Assembly (NCBI RefSeq): GCF_021538615.1
Contig: NZ_JAJHIZ010000003.1
Location: forward strand, 248,001-312,000
Direction of reading: 5' to 3'
DNA from: Niabella agricola
GTDB taxonomy: Bacteria; Bacteroidota; Bacteroidia; Chitinophagales; Chitinophagaceae
Length of the DNA: 64,000 nucleotides
The notes beneath the pieces are model-generated. The model did no database searches, was not told the origin of the DNA, and saw nothing but the letters and a program-made list of their open reading frames with translations. The translations under genes and the position numbers were made by a program. Positions 43,360 to 53,442 of this stretch are shown here, in pieces. The number at the start of each line of letters is the position of its first letter. Position 1 is the first letter of the stretch.

Positions 43360-44580
43360 ATGGAGAAAAGTATTGTAATTCTTGCCGGCGGTGGTCCTGC
43401 ACCCGGTATCAACACGGTAATCGGTTCTGTAGCAAAAACGTTTTTGAAAGACGGCTACCGGGTAATTGGTTTGCACGACGGTTATAAGAACCTGTTCAAC
43501 GGAAAAGGCGTCACCACCGATATCGATTTTAAACTGGCAGATGATATCTTCAGCCGCGGAGGTTCTTTTCTGCGTATGAGCCGGTACAAACCAAAAGACG
43601 ACGAGTTTACAAGCGATTTCTTTGAAAAAAACAATATCAAGTTATTGGTGACCATCGGGGGCGACGATACCGCATCTACGGCCAACCGCATTGCCACGTT
43701 CCTCAGAAATAAAAACGTACCTGTTCAAAACTTACACGTACCAAAAACCATCGACAATGATCTTCCGCTTCCTTACGGCCAGCCTACGTTTGGCTACCAG
43801 AGCGCACGGGAAGAAGGTGTAAAACTGGGCAAAACCATTTATGAAGATGCCCGCACCTCCGGTAACTGGTTTGTGGTTTCTGCCATGGGCCGCGAAGCTG
43901 GTCACCTGGCTTTTGGAATCGGCGTTGCCTGTCATTACCCGATGATCGTGATTCCTGAAATGTTCAATAAAACCAAGCTGACGCTGGATAAGATCACTAA
44001 ACTGATCGTTTCTTCAATCGTAAAAAGAAACATCCTGGATATTCCTTACGGTGTTGCGGTGGTAAGTGAGGGGGTGTTCCACTTTATGAGCGATGACGAC
44101 ATTGCGGCATCCGGTATCCAGTTCACCTACGATGATCACGGTCATCCGGAACTCGGAAACGTAAGCAAGGCGCATATCTACAACATTCTTTTACAGAACG
44201 AATTAAAAAAACTGAACATTTCGGTAAAAAGCCGCCCGGTAGAATTGGGGTATGAACTCCGTTGCCTGGCCCCCACCGCTTTCGACCTGGAATATTGCAC
44301 TTACCTGGGCATGGGTGTAAAGCAATTGTTTGATCAAAGTGTTACCGGTGCGGTAGTTACTGTTGACGCAACCGGGAACGTTAAACCGCTTTACCTCAAA
44401 GATGTAGCAGATGAGAAGGGCAAGGTAAAACCCCGTTTGATCGATATGCAAAGCGCAGATACAAAGACTGTTTTTGCAAACGCCCTGCATTATCTGACGG
44501 AAGCAGATAAAGAAGCTGCCAAGAAGTATCTTGAGAATCCGGACGAATACCTGTTCAACAACATCCTGGAGTGGAACTAA
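43360..44580 (+). CDS. 6-phosphofructokinase, PPi-dependent type
   Basis: A 406-residue phosphofructokinase. The donor-site motif is GGDDT (100-104) with Asp103 where ATP enzymes have Gly (GGDGS), and the substrate motif is PKTIDND (128-134) with Lys129 where ATP enzymes have Gly. Both changes mark the pyrophosphate-using group, which works in both directions. The length also fits that group rather than the 320-residue ATP enzyme. It is followed by a terminator and then pyruvate kinase, so two glycolytic steps sit side by side. Confidence 0.9.
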   Translation: MEKSIVILAGGGPAPGINTVIGSVAKTFLKDGYRVIGLHDGYKNLFNGKGVTTDIDFKLADDIFSRGGSFLRMSRYKPKDDEFTSDFFEKNNIKLLVTIGGDDTASTANRIATFLRNKNVPVQNLHVPKTIDNDLPLPYGQPTFGYQSAREEGVKLGKTIYEDARTSGNWFVVSAMGREAGHLAFGIGVACHYPMIVIPEMFNKTKLTLDKITKLIVSSIVKRNILDIPYGVAVVSEGVFHFMSDDDIAASGIQFTYDDHGHPELGNVSKAHIYNILLQNELKKLNISVKSRPVELGYELRCLAPTAFDLEYCTYLGMGVKQLFDQSVTGAVVTVDATGNVKPLYLKDVADEKGKVKPRLIDMQSADTKTVFANALHYLTEADKEAAKKYLENPDEYLFNNILEWN

Positions 44581-44600
44581 AATTAAAGCCAGATACAATT

Positions 44601-44627
44601 AAAACCGCCTTTGCTGCGCGGTTTTTT
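44601..44627 (+). terminator. Rho-independent terminator of the phosphofructokinase gene
   Basis: AAAACCGC at 44601-44608 pairs with GCGGTTTT at 44618-44625, followed by more T. It lies 21 bases after the stop codon. Confidence 0.7.
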
Positions 44628-44707
44628 GTTTTTAATTTGTAGCTTCCGGTTTTAATCAGCAATCCCTGTTCCGATGCCATCGGAATATTAACATTAGAAA
44701 TCGAAAA

Positions 44708-46207
44708 ATGACAGAAACTCAAAAAGTTCGCAAAAAGTCTTTAGAAACGGCAACCGTTTCAAAGGATACAGACCACAGCTTCAACCGCACAAAGATCGTG
44801 GCCACGGTAGGGCCGGCCTGTAATACTTATGATAAACTGCTTGATCTTGTAAAAGCAGGTGTAAATGTTTTTCGTCTGAATTTTTCTCATGGAGTACATG
44901 AAGAAAAAAAACAGATCATCGAATACATCCGCGAGATCAATCGCAAGGAAAAAACAACGGTGGCTATCCTGGGTGATCTGCAGGGTCCCAAACTCCGCGT
45001 TGGCGAAATGGAAGGTGGCGGTATCATTGTAGAACCGGGCGATACCTTCATCTTTACCAACAAGAAAATGGTAGGTACCAAGGAGAAGATTTATATCTCC
45101 TACCCCAATTTCCACAAAGATGTAAAAGTAGGCAACAAGATCATGATCGACGATGGAAAGCTCGAAGTGATTGTTCGCAAGATCCTACCCAATAATGATG
45201 TAAAAGTCGAAGTAGTGCTGGGTGGATTTCTGTCTTCCAAAAAAGGCGTAAACCTTCCCGATACCAAAATTTCATTACCCGCGTTGACACCCAAGGATCT
45301 GGCAGACCTTGATTTTATTATAAAAGAGCAACTGGGATGGGTAGCATTGTCATTTGTGCGCCAGGTGGATGATATCAAAAAACTCCGCAAGATCCTGGAC
45401 AAGCACAAAAGCAAGGCTAAGATCATTGCAAAGATCGAAATGCCGGAAGCAATTCCCAATATCCGGGAAATCATCCATGCGTCCGACGGTATTATGATTG
45501 CCCGGGGTGACCTGGGTGTGGAACTTCCGGTTGAAAAAGTGCCGCTGATCCAGAAAAGCATTATCCGCAAATGTATTCACCGCGCCAAACCTGTGATTGT
45601 GGCCACGCAGATGATGGAAAGCATGATCGACCGTTCCAAACCCAACCGCAGCGAGATCACCGATGTGGCCAATGCCGTACTGGAAGGAACCGATGCCGTA
45701 ATGCTGAGTGCCGAAACCGCCAGCGGTAAGCACCCTACATTGGTTGTACAAACCATGCGGAAGATCATTCTTGAAATTGAAAAAACAGAGTATCATTACG
45801 ACCTGGCGAATGAGTTGCAGCCACAGCCGCACTCTCCATCGCTTTCCAGTGATGCCATTTGTTATAACGCCTGTAACCTGGCTAAGGACACAAGGGCCGA
45901 CGCATTGATCGGTATGACGCAGAGTGGCTATACCGGTTTTATGCTCAGCAGCTACCGGCCTAAAGTGCCTTTGTATGTATTTACAAAGAGCCATACACTT
46001 ATTGATCAGCTTAGCCTGAGCTGGGGTATCCGTGCTTTTTTCTATGACGATGACCAGCATGATCTGGATACCATTTTTGCAGACCAGATCAATATCCTGA
46101 AAAAAAATGGATTCCTGAAACGTGGGGATACCGCCGTAAGCACCGGCAGTACCCCGGTTCATTTGAAACTGCATACGAATACAATCAAAGTCACCGAAGT
46201 TCAATAA
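44708..46207 (+). CDS. pyk: Pyruvate kinase
   Basis: A 499-residue pyruvate kinase, which makes pyruvate and ATP from phosphoenolpyruvate. Seen are TKIVATVGPACN, NFSHGVHEEKKQII, the B-domain insert, the active-site signature IIAKIEMPEAIPNI with the catalytic Lys, MIARGDLGVELP, and TASGKHPTLVV. An N-terminal extension of about 25 residues is typical of Bacteroidota. The C-terminal regulatory domain is present. It has its own terminator. Confidence 0.95.
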   Translation: MTETQKVRKKSLETATVSKDTDHSFNRTKIVATVGPACNTYDKLLDLVKAGVNVFRLNFSHGVHEEKKQIIEYIREINRKEKTTVAILGDLQGPKLRVGEMEGGGIIVEPGDTFIFTNKKMVGTKEKIYISYPNFHKDVKVGNKIMIDDGKLEVIVRKILPNNDVKVEVVLGGFLSSKKGVNLPDTKISLPALTPKDLADLDFIIKEQLGWVALSFVRQVDDIKKLRKILDKHKSKAKIIAKIEMPEAIPNIREIIHASDGIMIARGDLGVELPVEKVPLIQKSIIRKCIHRAKPVIVATQMMESMIDRSKPNRSEITDVANAVLEGTDAVMLSAETASGKHPTLVVQTMRKIILEIEKTEYHYDLANELQPQPHSPSLSSDAICYNACNLAKDTRADALIGMTQSGYTGFMLSSYRPKVPLYVFTKSHTLIDQLSLSWGIRAFFYDDDQHDLDTIFADQINILKKNGFLKRGDTAVSTGSTPVHLKLHTNTIKVTEVQ

Positions 46208-46208
46208 A

Positions 46209-46236
46209 AAAAAGCCTCCTTACGGAGGCTTTTTTC
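46209..46236. terminator. Bidirectional terminator after pyk
   Basis: AAAAAAGCCTCC at 46209-46220 and GGAGGCTTTTTT at 46225-46236 form a perfect stem with a 4-base loop and a T run on both strands, serving pyk and the convergent gene at 46253. Confidence 0.85.
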
Positions 46237-46252
46237 ATTATTTAACAACCGG

Positions 46253-46609
46253 TTAGTCCGCAGCAGGCACATCTTCCAGTCTGTAGTATACTTTTAATCC
46301 CTTTTCAAGCGCAATACGGACATCCTGATCTGCTCCGGCAGAAGCGCCTTCCAGGCGCAATACCGCATCACATTTATCAAGCAACCGGTGCGCGACCGGA
46401 TACTGGATCTGCGTCCAGATGGCATCACCGGGTGCCGAAGATCCGGCAAGACGCAGCAAGGGAAGCGCCACCCATTCGCCGATCATCGGCACATGCCCCT
46501 TTTCAAATAACGGCAATGCCGCTGCCTCCAGGCGATCCAGGTTTTGCTGCATCAGCACCGGATCATCATCTGTGCCGCCTCTGTACGGCCCCGCAATAAG
46601 TATCAACAT
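46253..46609 (-). CDS. DUF4406-like / nucleoside 2-deoxyribosyltransferase-like protein
   Basis: A 118-residue protein starting MLILIAGPYRGG, with the NLDRLEAAALPLFEKGHVPMIGEW pattern and CDAVLRLEGASAGADQDVRIALEKG. This layout is that of small DUF4406 proteins, which share the fold of nucleoside 2-deoxyribosyltransferases; the AGPY and D/E positions of the fold are visible. Activity on nucleosides is unproven. It is downstream of the Crp-type regulator with 56 bases between, possibly one unit. Confidence 0.72.
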   Translation of the reverse strand: MLILIAGPYRGGTDDDPVLMQQNLDRLEAAALPLFEKGHVPMIGEWVALPLLRLAGSSAPGDAIWTQIQYPVAHRLLDKCDAVLRLEGASAGADQDVRIALEKGLKVYYRLEDVPAAD

Positions 46610-46665
46610 AGTAATTGTTTTTCACAAAGAAAAGCCACAGCTATGTTATGAAAAATTAAGATAGT

Positions 46666-47256
46666 TTAAGAAATGCTGCGCAAAACCTTATTCTTCCTGA
46701 TGTAACTTAAAAACTCCGGGGTGATTCCCAGATAGGAGGCAATTTGTTTTTGCGTTACCTGCTTTACAATCTGCGGGTACTTGGTCAGGAACTTATCATA
46801 TTTTTCTTCAGCAGACAACGATAAATTATCAATGATCCGCAGCTGCTCCCTGGTATAGGCATTCTGCATCAGGATCCTGAAAAAACGCTCAAACTTCGGA
46901 GCTTCTTCAAAAAGGCGATCCAGGTCATCTTTCGACAATTGAAACACACAGCTATCGCCGGTGGCTTCGATACAGGTCATTGCCGGCTTTCGGTTCAGGA
47001 AACAATACATATCGGTAATCCACCAGTCTGCTGTTGCAAACATCACGGTAGATTCTTTACCGTTTTTATCGATATAAAAAGCTCTTAGTGCACCGGAGTG
47101 TACATAGTAAATTACGTTACAGGGTCTTCCCGCCTTAAGCAAACAGGTGCGTTTCCTGACTTCCGAATACTCAAGAACAGAAAGAAACAGATTTGTTTCT
47201 TTTTTATTTAGTGGAGTGTGCCGGGTAATGTTACCCAGAATCAGATCATAGTCCAT
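46666..47256 (-). CDS. Crp/Fnr family transcriptional regulator
   Basis: A 196-residue regulator with an N-terminal cyclic-nucleotide-binding-like beta roll (about 20-110) and a C-terminal helix-turn-helix (VTQKQIASYLGITPEFLSYIRKNK). The phosphate-binding cassette for cAMP is not conserved, so the signal is likely something else, as in most Bacteroidota members. The C-terminus is short. It may control the adjacent DUF4406-like gene, which is inference from position. Confidence 0.85.
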   Translation of the reverse strand: MDYDLILGNITRHTPLNKKETNLFLSVLEYSEVRKRTCLLKAGRPCNVIYYVHSGALRAFYIDKNGKESTVMFATADWWITDMYCFLNRKPAMTCIEATGDSCVFQLSKDDLDRLFEEAPKFERFFRILMQNAYTREQLRIIDNLSLSAEEKYDKFLTKYPQIVKQVTQKQIASYLGITPEFLSYIRKNKVLRSIS

Positions 47257-47363
47257 GCTCCGGTCAAAATTTTTGTATCAAAAACACGCGCCCTTTGAAA
47301 AGAGGAACGGCAATCCTTAAACAATTCTTTCTCTGAGCCGGAATACTCACCTGACACGCTGTT

Positions 47364-48602
47364 TTAGTAAACGAGCCTCGTCTTAATGGTATACTTTACA
47401 TTATTAAGAATCGATGCTGCTTTTTTCGATACACCTTTCTCCACATCCAGCACAACATAGCCTATTTCATCATTTGTTTTCAGGTATTGCCCGGTAATAT
47501 TGATATTGTTGTTCGACAACAGCGTATTGATCTCTGAAAGAACACCGGGTTTATTATAGTGAATATGAAGAATCCGGTGTACCCCTTCCTGGGAAGGCAA
47601 TGCCAGGGCCGGAACCGTATGAGATCCGTTAGAGATTCCCTTTTCAATAAAATTAAACAGCTTGGAACTTACATCCACACCAATATTTTCCTGTGCCTCC
47701 TCTGTGCTTCCTCCGATATGCGGTGTCAGGATCACGTTGGGTAGGTTTTGCATCGGACTGGTAAACTTATCACCGTTCTTTTCCGGTTCCCAGGGAAACA
47801 CATCCAGCGCAGCGCCACTGATATGGCCCTCTTTCATAAATTTAGCAAGGTCATCCAGGTTTACCACTTCTCCTCGTGCATAGTTAATAAGAATCGCTCC
47901 TTTCTTAAAATACTTCAGATTATTTTTTGTGATCAGATTTTTTGTTTGCGGGTTATCCGGAACATGCAGGGTTACTACATCCGATTGCTGTAACAGCTCT
48001 TTCAGTGTTTTCGCATCCTTGGCATTCCCCAATGGCAGTTTGGTTTCCACATCATAAAACAACACTTTCATTCCCATAGCTTCCGCCAGCACACTTACCT
48101 GTGAACCAATATTTCCATAACCAATAATACCCAGTGTTTTACCTCTTAATTCATAACTACCTTTGGAGTCCTTCATCCAAATGCCCTCATGTGCCGCTTT
48201 GATTTTATCGGGTAATCTCCTGATAAGCATTATCGAATTGGCAATCACCAGTTCTGCAACCGAACGGGTATTACTGTACGGTGCATTAAACACCACTACG
48301 CCCTTTTCAGTGGCGGCCGCCAGATCAACCTGGTTTACTCCAATACAAAAACAGCCAATCGCTTGCAATTTTTCTGCCGCATCCAATACTTTTTTAGTAA
48401 TATGTGTTTTAGACCGGATACCCAGAATGTGTACATTCTTTATTTCCTTGATCAGTTCTTCTTCTGAGAGTGCTTTCGACAGTTTTTCTACCTTCGAATA
48501 GCCTTCGTCTTTAAAACGTTGTACAGCAAAATCACTGATATTTTCCAGAAACAAAATCCGGATTTTCTCTTTCGGGTAACTGGTCTCTTTTTTATTTGTC
48601 AT
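47364..48602 (-). CDS. serA: D-3-phosphoglycerate dehydrogenase
   Basis: A 412-residue SerA of the E. coli size class, the first enzyme of serine synthesis. The catalytic domain opens IRILFLENISDFAVQRF, the NAD site is GIIGYGNIGSQV, the catalytic His is in TPHIGGSTEEAQENIG, and the C-terminal ACT domain (HIHYNKPGVLSEINTLLSNN) is the serine-feedback site. Length fits the form without the extra intervening domain. serC is not adjacent. Confidence 0.93.
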   Translation of the reverse strand: MTNKKETSYPKEKIRILFLENISDFAVQRFKDEGYSKVEKLSKALSEEELIKEIKNVHILGIRSKTHITKKVLDAAEKLQAIGCFCIGVNQVDLAAATEKGVVVFNAPYSNTRSVAELVIANSIMLIRRLPDKIKAAHEGIWMKDSKGSYELRGKTLGIIGYGNIGSQVSVLAEAMGMKVLFYDVETKLPLGNAKDAKTLKELLQQSDVVTLHVPDNPQTKNLITKNNLKYFKKGAILINYARGEVVNLDDLAKFMKEGHISGAALDVFPWEPEKNGDKFTSPMQNLPNVILTPHIGGSTEEAQENIGVDVSSKLFNFIEKGISNGSHTVPALALPSQEGVHRILHIHYNKPGVLSEINTLLSNNNINITGQYLKTNDEIGYVVLDVEKGVSKKAASILNNVKYTIKTRLVY

Positions 48603-48707
48603 ACGAGCAAATATCCAAATAAGTTAACAAAAATTAAAATTTTAGGAACATTAGTTTTATGCAGTGGCAGATACGGTTAAATTTGTTCCTTTAAAAATCT
48701 TTGTACC

Positions 48708-50027
48708 TTGAGAGTTGTTGCAGTTATTATAGCATGGACATTATTAACGATTGGTTGTAAGTCGAAAACACAGGCCCAGAAAGACAAAACGGAAGATATA
48801 CAATCCAACGCCCTTTCTTTTGATGTGGAACAAATGACAGAAGCGGATAAGGCGCGCTATCAGAAAGTGCTCAGCGACTTTTTTGATTCGGCATTGATCC
48901 GACGCGGATTTAACGGCGGAATCCTTGTCGCAAAGGGAGGCAATATACTTTATGAATCCTACCATGGCTTCCGGGATCCCAACAGGAAAAACGATACCAT
49001 CGATGCGCAAACACAGTTTCACCTGGCATCCACCAGTAAGCCGTTTACTGCCGTTACGGTGCTGAAGTTAGTCCAGGATTCCAGGATTGGTTTGCAGGAC
49101 CCGGTTACCCGGTATTTTCCTGCGTTCCCCTATCCCACTGTTACCGTTGAACAACTGCTGTCGCATAGAAGCGGGCTTCCCAATTATCTTTCTGTAATGG
49201 AAGATAAAACCAAATGGAACCCCAAGCAGATGATCTCTAATGAGGATGTATTGCATTTCCTTGAACAATATAAACCGGCTCCCATGTTTAAAGCCGGCAG
49301 CCGTTTTGCTTATTGCAACACCAACTTTGTTTTACTGGCGTTAATCGTCGAAAAGGTGACAGGAAAAAAATTCCCGCAATACGTGAAAGAAACCATTTTT
49401 GACCCGCTGCAGATGCACCATTCATTTGTGTATACTCCTGCAGACAGCGGCAAGGTAATTATGTCGTACAAGCCCTCGGGGGCGCTTTGGGTTAATGATC
49501 AGTTTGACAACACCTATGGCGATAAAAATATCTACAGCACGCCGGAAGATATGTTTAAATGGGACCAGGCATTATACAATCCCGGCTTTATCCGGCAATC
49601 GCTGCTCGATTCTGCTTATCAGCCACACAGCCATGAAAAACCGTCCATCCATAATTATGGGCTGGGCTGGCGGATGCTGAATTTGCCTAATGGCAAAAAT
49701 GTGATTTACCACAACGGAAAATGGCATGGCTTTACACCCGCTTTTGGAAGGCTCCTGGATGAAAAAGCGGTAATCATCATTCTGGGCAATAAAATGAACT
49801 CCAATATTTATAATATGGCGCGTAAGGCCTATGATTTTTTTGGAGACTACATGCAGAACCAGGTAAGCGGTGGTGAGGAAGAAACCGAAAGCCGGACCGC
49901 TGCAGCAACGGCTATGCCGGAATCCACTGTAAAACCAGCGCCGCATCCTGCAAAAAAAACAGTAAAGGCCGCGCCTGCAAAAAAAAAACCGTACCTCCGG
50001 CAGAGCCACTACAAAACAATCCGTTAA
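48708..50027 (+). CDS. Beta-lactamase-fold serine hydrolase lipoprotein, frameshifted tail
   Basis: A 439-residue class C beta-lactamase/DD-peptidase-like hydrolase. Translation begins at a TTG (48708), giving a lipoprotein signal with lipobox TIGC. Active-site motifs are S108-T-S-K111, Y202-C-N204 and HNGKWHG in place of KTG. The substrate may be a peptidoglycan peptide or an ester. Near the end an A10 run (49979-49988) is followed by a short out-of-frame end; losing one A restores a 37-residue Lys/Thr/Ala-rich tail to a stop at 50100 that continues the preceding AKKTVKAAPAKK pattern. The recorded stop at 50027 is thus probably due to a homopolymer slip, real or from sequencing. Confidence 0.85.
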   Translation: MRVVAVIIAWTLLTIGCKSKTQAQKDKTEDIQSNALSFDVEQMTEADKARYQKVLSDFFDSALIRRGFNGGILVAKGGNILYESYHGFRDPNRKNDTIDAQTQFHLASTSKPFTAVTVLKLVQDSRIGLQDPVTRYFPAFPYPTVTVEQLLSHRSGLPNYLSVMEDKTKWNPKQMISNEDVLHFLEQYKPAPMFKAGSRFAYCNTNFVLLALIVEKVTGKKFPQYVKETIFDPLQMHHSFVYTPADSGKVIMSYKPSGALWVNDQFDNTYGDKNIYSTPEDMFKWDQALYNPGFIRQSLLDSAYQPHSHEKPSIHNYGLGWRMLNLPNGKNVIYHNGKWHGFTPAFGRLLDEKAVIIILGNKMNSNIYNMARKAYDFFGDYMQNQVSGGEEETESRTAAATAMPESTVKPAPHPAKKTVKAAPAKKKPYLRQSHYKTIR

Positions 50028-50100
50028 GAAAGCTCCCGAAAAAAAGACAGCTTCCGCTAAAAAAAGAACCACCGGAACCCAAAAGAAAACAAAGAGATAA
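49979..50100 (+). other. Homopolymer A10 and out-of-frame Lys-rich tail
   Basis: After ten A at 49979-49988, the +1 frame reads RTSGRATTKQSVKKAPEKK and on to a TAA at 50098-50100 in the same low-complexity style as the upstream frame. With nine A the gene would read through into it. Confidence 0.65.
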
Positions 50101-50282
50101 AGGCTGCCGGGTTTCAACAATACAGGCACAAAGAGGCCTACCCATTGAAGCCGCCGGTTTTTTGCCCGCAAACAAGCGGTGGCTTCCCGGCCCCATGCAC
50201 ACGCAACGACCCCGCAGTATTTCCGGGCTTCAACGGCAAAAACCTAACATAAAACCCGAAACCTTCCTATCTTCGCGCCCTT

Positions 50283-51869
50283 ATGAAGTATCACGAGGAG
50301 ATCATGCACCGGCGCACCTTCGCAATCATTAGTCACCCGGACGCCGGTAAGACCACGCTTACAGAAAAGTTCCTTTTATTTGGCGGAGCCATCCAGGTTG
50401 CCGGTGCTGTAAAGAGCAATAAAATAAAGAAATCAGCTACATCGGATTTTATGGAAATCGAGCGGCAACGGGGAATCTCCGTAGCCACATCGGTAATGAG
50501 TTTTGAATACCAGAATATTTTGATCAATCTCCTGGATACACCGGGTCACAAGGACTTCGCAGAGGATACGTTTCGTACCCTTACTGCCGTAGATAGCGTA
50601 ATCCTCGTTGTAGACAGTGTGAACGGCGTTGAGGAACAAACCCGCCGTTTGATGGAAGTGTGCCGGATGCGTGACACACCGGTGATCGTATTCATTAACA
50701 AAATGGACCGCGATGGAAAGAACCGGTTCGACCTTCTGGAAGAAATCGAAAAAGAACTGAATATTTCCCTGCACCCCATGACCTGGCCCATCAACAGCGG
50801 GAAGGATTTTAAGGGCGTATACAACCTTTACGACAAAAACATCCGGCTGTTCACCGCCAATACCAAGGCCGAGGAAGAAGACACACTGGCCATTTCAGAC
50901 ATTCAAGACCCCATCCTGGATAGCCGGCTGGGGCAGACCGATGCGACCATCCTGAGGGAGGATGTAGAGCTGGTGGATGGCGTGAATGGCGAACTGAATG
51001 TGGCCGATTACCTGGCTGCTAAAGTTTCGCCGGTATTCTTTGGAAGCGCCATCAACAACTTTGGAGTAAAGGAAATGCTGGACACCTTTATCCGCATTGC
51101 CCCACCACCGCAAAGCCGCGAAACCACCACCCGGGAAGTGAATGTGGAAGAAGAAAAACTCAGCGGGTTCATTTTTAAAATTCATGCCAACCTCGATCCC
51201 AAACACCGCGACCGGATCGCGTTTTTCAGGGTTTGCTCGGGGAAGTTTGAACGCAATAAATATTTTCACCATGTGCGTTTAAATAAAGATGTACGCTTTA
51301 GTAATCCCTACTCCTTTATGGCCCGGGATAAAAGCATCATCCAGGATGCCTATGCCGGCGATGTGGTAGGTTTATTTGATACCGGGAACTTTAAGATCGG
51401 TGATACGTTAACAGAAGGGGAAAATTTCTATTTTACCGGGATTCCTTCCTTCTCCCCAGAAATTTTCAAAGAGGTTGTTAATAAAGACCCCATGAAAACC
51501 AAACAACTGGAGAAAGGGTTACTGCAGCTGACAGACGAAGGAGTAGCACAGTTGTTTACCCAATTTGGAGGTACCCGGAAAATTGTAGGCTGTGTAGGAG
51601 AACTCCAGTTTGAAGTGATCCAGTACCGCCTCCTGCATGAATACGGAGCTTCCGTCGAGTTCAGGGCCTTGCCTTTTTACAAAGCCTGCTGGCTTACCAG
51701 CAAGGACTCCAAAAAGCTGGAAGACTTTGGAAAATTTAAACAAACCAATACCGGCGAAGACAAGGATGGCAATATGGTGTACCTGGCACAAAGCGAGTGG
51801 TTCCTGAATACCGAAATTACCAATAACCCCGATATCGAGTTTCACTTCAGCAGTGAGATCCATCAGTAA
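50283..51869 (+). CDS. prfC: Peptide chain release factor 3
   Basis: A 528-residue translational GTPase that recycles RF1 and RF2 from the ribosome. G motifs: [13 protein letters not shown] (G1), [14 protein letters not shown] (G2 region), [14 protein letters not shown] (G3), [11 protein letters not shown] (G4). The C-terminal RF3 domain has GECELQ-type sequence [18 protein letters not shown]. Length is normal. The ATG at 50283 lies close to a downstream in-frame ATG (MHRRTF); both fit the family. Confidence 0.95.
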   Translation: MKYHEEIMHRRTFAIISHPDAGKTTLTEKFLLFGGAIQVAGAVKSNKIKKSATSDFMEIERQRGISVATSVMSFEYQNILINLLDTPGHKDFAEDTFRTLTAVDSVILVVDSVNGVEEQTRRLMEVCRMRDTPVIVFINKMDRDGKNRFDLLEEIEKELNISLHPMTWPINSGKDFKGVYNLYDKNIRLFTANTKAEEEDTLAISDIQDPILDSRLGQTDATILREDVELVDGVNGELNVADYLAAKVSPVFFGSAINNFGVKEMLDTFIRIAPPPQSRETTTREVNVEEEKLSGFIFKIHANLDPKHRDRIAFFRVCSGKFERNKYFHHVRLNKDVRFSNPYSFMARDKSIIQDAYAGDVVGLFDTGNFKIGDTLTEGENFYFTGIPSFSPEIFKEVVNKDPMKTKQLEKGLLQLTDEGVAQLFTQFGGTRKIVGCVGELQFEVIQYRLLHEYGASVEFRALPFYKACWLTSKDSKKLEDFGKFKQTNTGEDKDGNMVYLAQSEWFLNTEITNNPDIEFHFSSEIHQ

Positions 51870-52082
51870 CAAACGCATGATACCGGTTAATTTTTGCTCC
51901 TGGTTACGCGGATGATTTCGCTGGTCTTTGCGTTGCACTACGGCCTGGGCTCCGCGCGATTTCCCGAGGCAGAGACTGTTCATTTTTTGCATACGATCTG
52001 CAGGAACAATTTTTCCTGATGACCGGCTGCCGTTGCCGCCGCAATCACATTTTTTACTACCTTTCTTTTTAAAATCATACGC

Positions 52083-53345
52083 ATGCGCATTTTCAGGCTT
52101 CTTTTCCCGGCATTGATCCCGGTTCTACATTTATCGGCCCAAAGCACCTTCAACGCTGCTGCGGTGGAAAAGACCATCCGCTTTCTTGCCGCCGACGAAA
52201 TGAAAGGACGGACGGTTTATTCCCCCGAAATCGATAAAGCTGCCGATTTTATTGCAGCCTCTTTTAAGAAAAGCGGCTTGCAACCCTTACAGGGTAATTC
52301 CTTTTTGCAGCCCTTTGTGGTGTACAGTGCAGCATTCAGAGGACTTACCGCACGGGTGGATCAAAAGGATGTTTCAAAAGATAATGTGATCGTGATCACC
52401 GGTGAACCGGAACTGGAAGTAACAGAAAAATCGGGGTATGCCATCAGCGCAATCCCGGCAGGCAGCTCGCTCTTCCGCGAAGCATCTACAACTGTTAACA
52501 ATGGCAAGAATAACATTGTACTGGTAGATGAAAGTTTTGCCTCCGACTTTAAGCGGCTGGTCTTCTTTAAACGGAACTTTTTTAAACGGGCGGGTTCTAC
52601 AGTTTTTATACTGGGCAAACCGGCGCTGCAAACGTACACTATCAAGGCCTCACACCTGATTACAGAGCACAAACTTGCCAACGTGGCCGGGCTGCTTCCG
52701 GGAACGTCACGTAAAGATGAATATGTAATCTTTTCTGCCCATTATGATCATATTGGCATTGGCAAGCCCGTGAACGGCGATTCCATTTACAATGGCGCCA
52801 ATGATGATGCATCCGGAACAACGGCCGTAATCATGCTTGCAGATCATTTTGCTGCTTTAAAAAACAACGAGCGCTCCATCATTTTTGTAGCCTTTACTGC
52901 CGAAGAATCCGGGGGCTTTGGTTCCCAATATTTCAGCAGGCAACTGGACCCGTCTAAAATTGCAGCAATGCTGAACATTGAAATGATCGGTACCGATAGC
53001 AAATGGGGAAAGAACTCGGCATACATCACCGGCTTCGGGAAATCTTCGCTGGGCACGATTCTTCAGCAAAACCTGTCCGGAACGGGTTTTGAATTTCATC
53101 CCGATCCCTACCCCGATCAAAACCTGTTTTATCGTTCCGACAATGCCACACTTGCAAAACTGGGTGTTCCGGCCCACACCATTTCTACTTCAAAAATGGA
53201 CAATGAACCACATTATCACCAGCCCAGCGATGCTGTAGAAACCCTGGACCTCGCCAATATGACAGAAATCATCCGGTCCATCGGAATCAGCGCACACTCT
53301 ATTATTGCCGGTAAAGACACTCCTTCCCGGGTAAAAGAAGAATAA
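52083..53345 (+). CDS. Secreted M28 family metallopeptidase
   Basis: A 420-residue exported zinc aminopeptidase-type protein. A signal peptide of about 20 residues ends at LHLSAQS. A protease-associated-like insert is at about 60-200. The di-zinc site motifs are FSAHYDHIG, NGANDDASGTTAV, FTAEESGGFGS (catalytic Glu) and IEMIGTD, with a final His in PHYHQPSD. Substrate specificity is not predictable. Upstream, 51870-52082 holds no gene. Confidence 0.9.
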   Translation: MRIFRLLFPALIPVLHLSAQSTFNAAAVEKTIRFLAADEMKGRTVYSPEIDKAADFIAASFKKSGLQPLQGNSFLQPFVVYSAAFRGLTARVDQKDVSKDNVIVITGEPELEVTEKSGYAISAIPAGSSLFREASTTVNNGKNNIVLVDESFASDFKRLVFFKRNFFKRAGSTVFILGKPALQTYTIKASHLITEHKLANVAGLLPGTSRKDEYVIFSAHYDHIGIGKPVNGDSIYNGANDDASGTTAVIMLADHFAALKNNERSIIFVAFTAEESGGFGSQYFSRQLDPSKIAAMLNIEMIGTDSKWGKNSAYITGFGKSSLGTILQQNLSGTGFEFHPDPYPDQNLFYRSDNATLAKLGVPAHTISTSKMDNEPHYHQPSDAVETLDLANMTEIIRSIGISAHSIIAGKDTPSRVKEE

Positions 53346-53442
53346 CGTTCCGCCGGTTTTCCAGACACTGAGCCGTTTTTATTTTTTACGGCAGGCCGTA
53401 TGTAATTTCATTCATAACCGCATCTTTCCACAAACAGCAGTT

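Noticed and set aside
45350..46204. Open frame of 284 codons opposite pyk
   Set aside because: Complement of pyruvate kinase; composition typical of a shadow frame.
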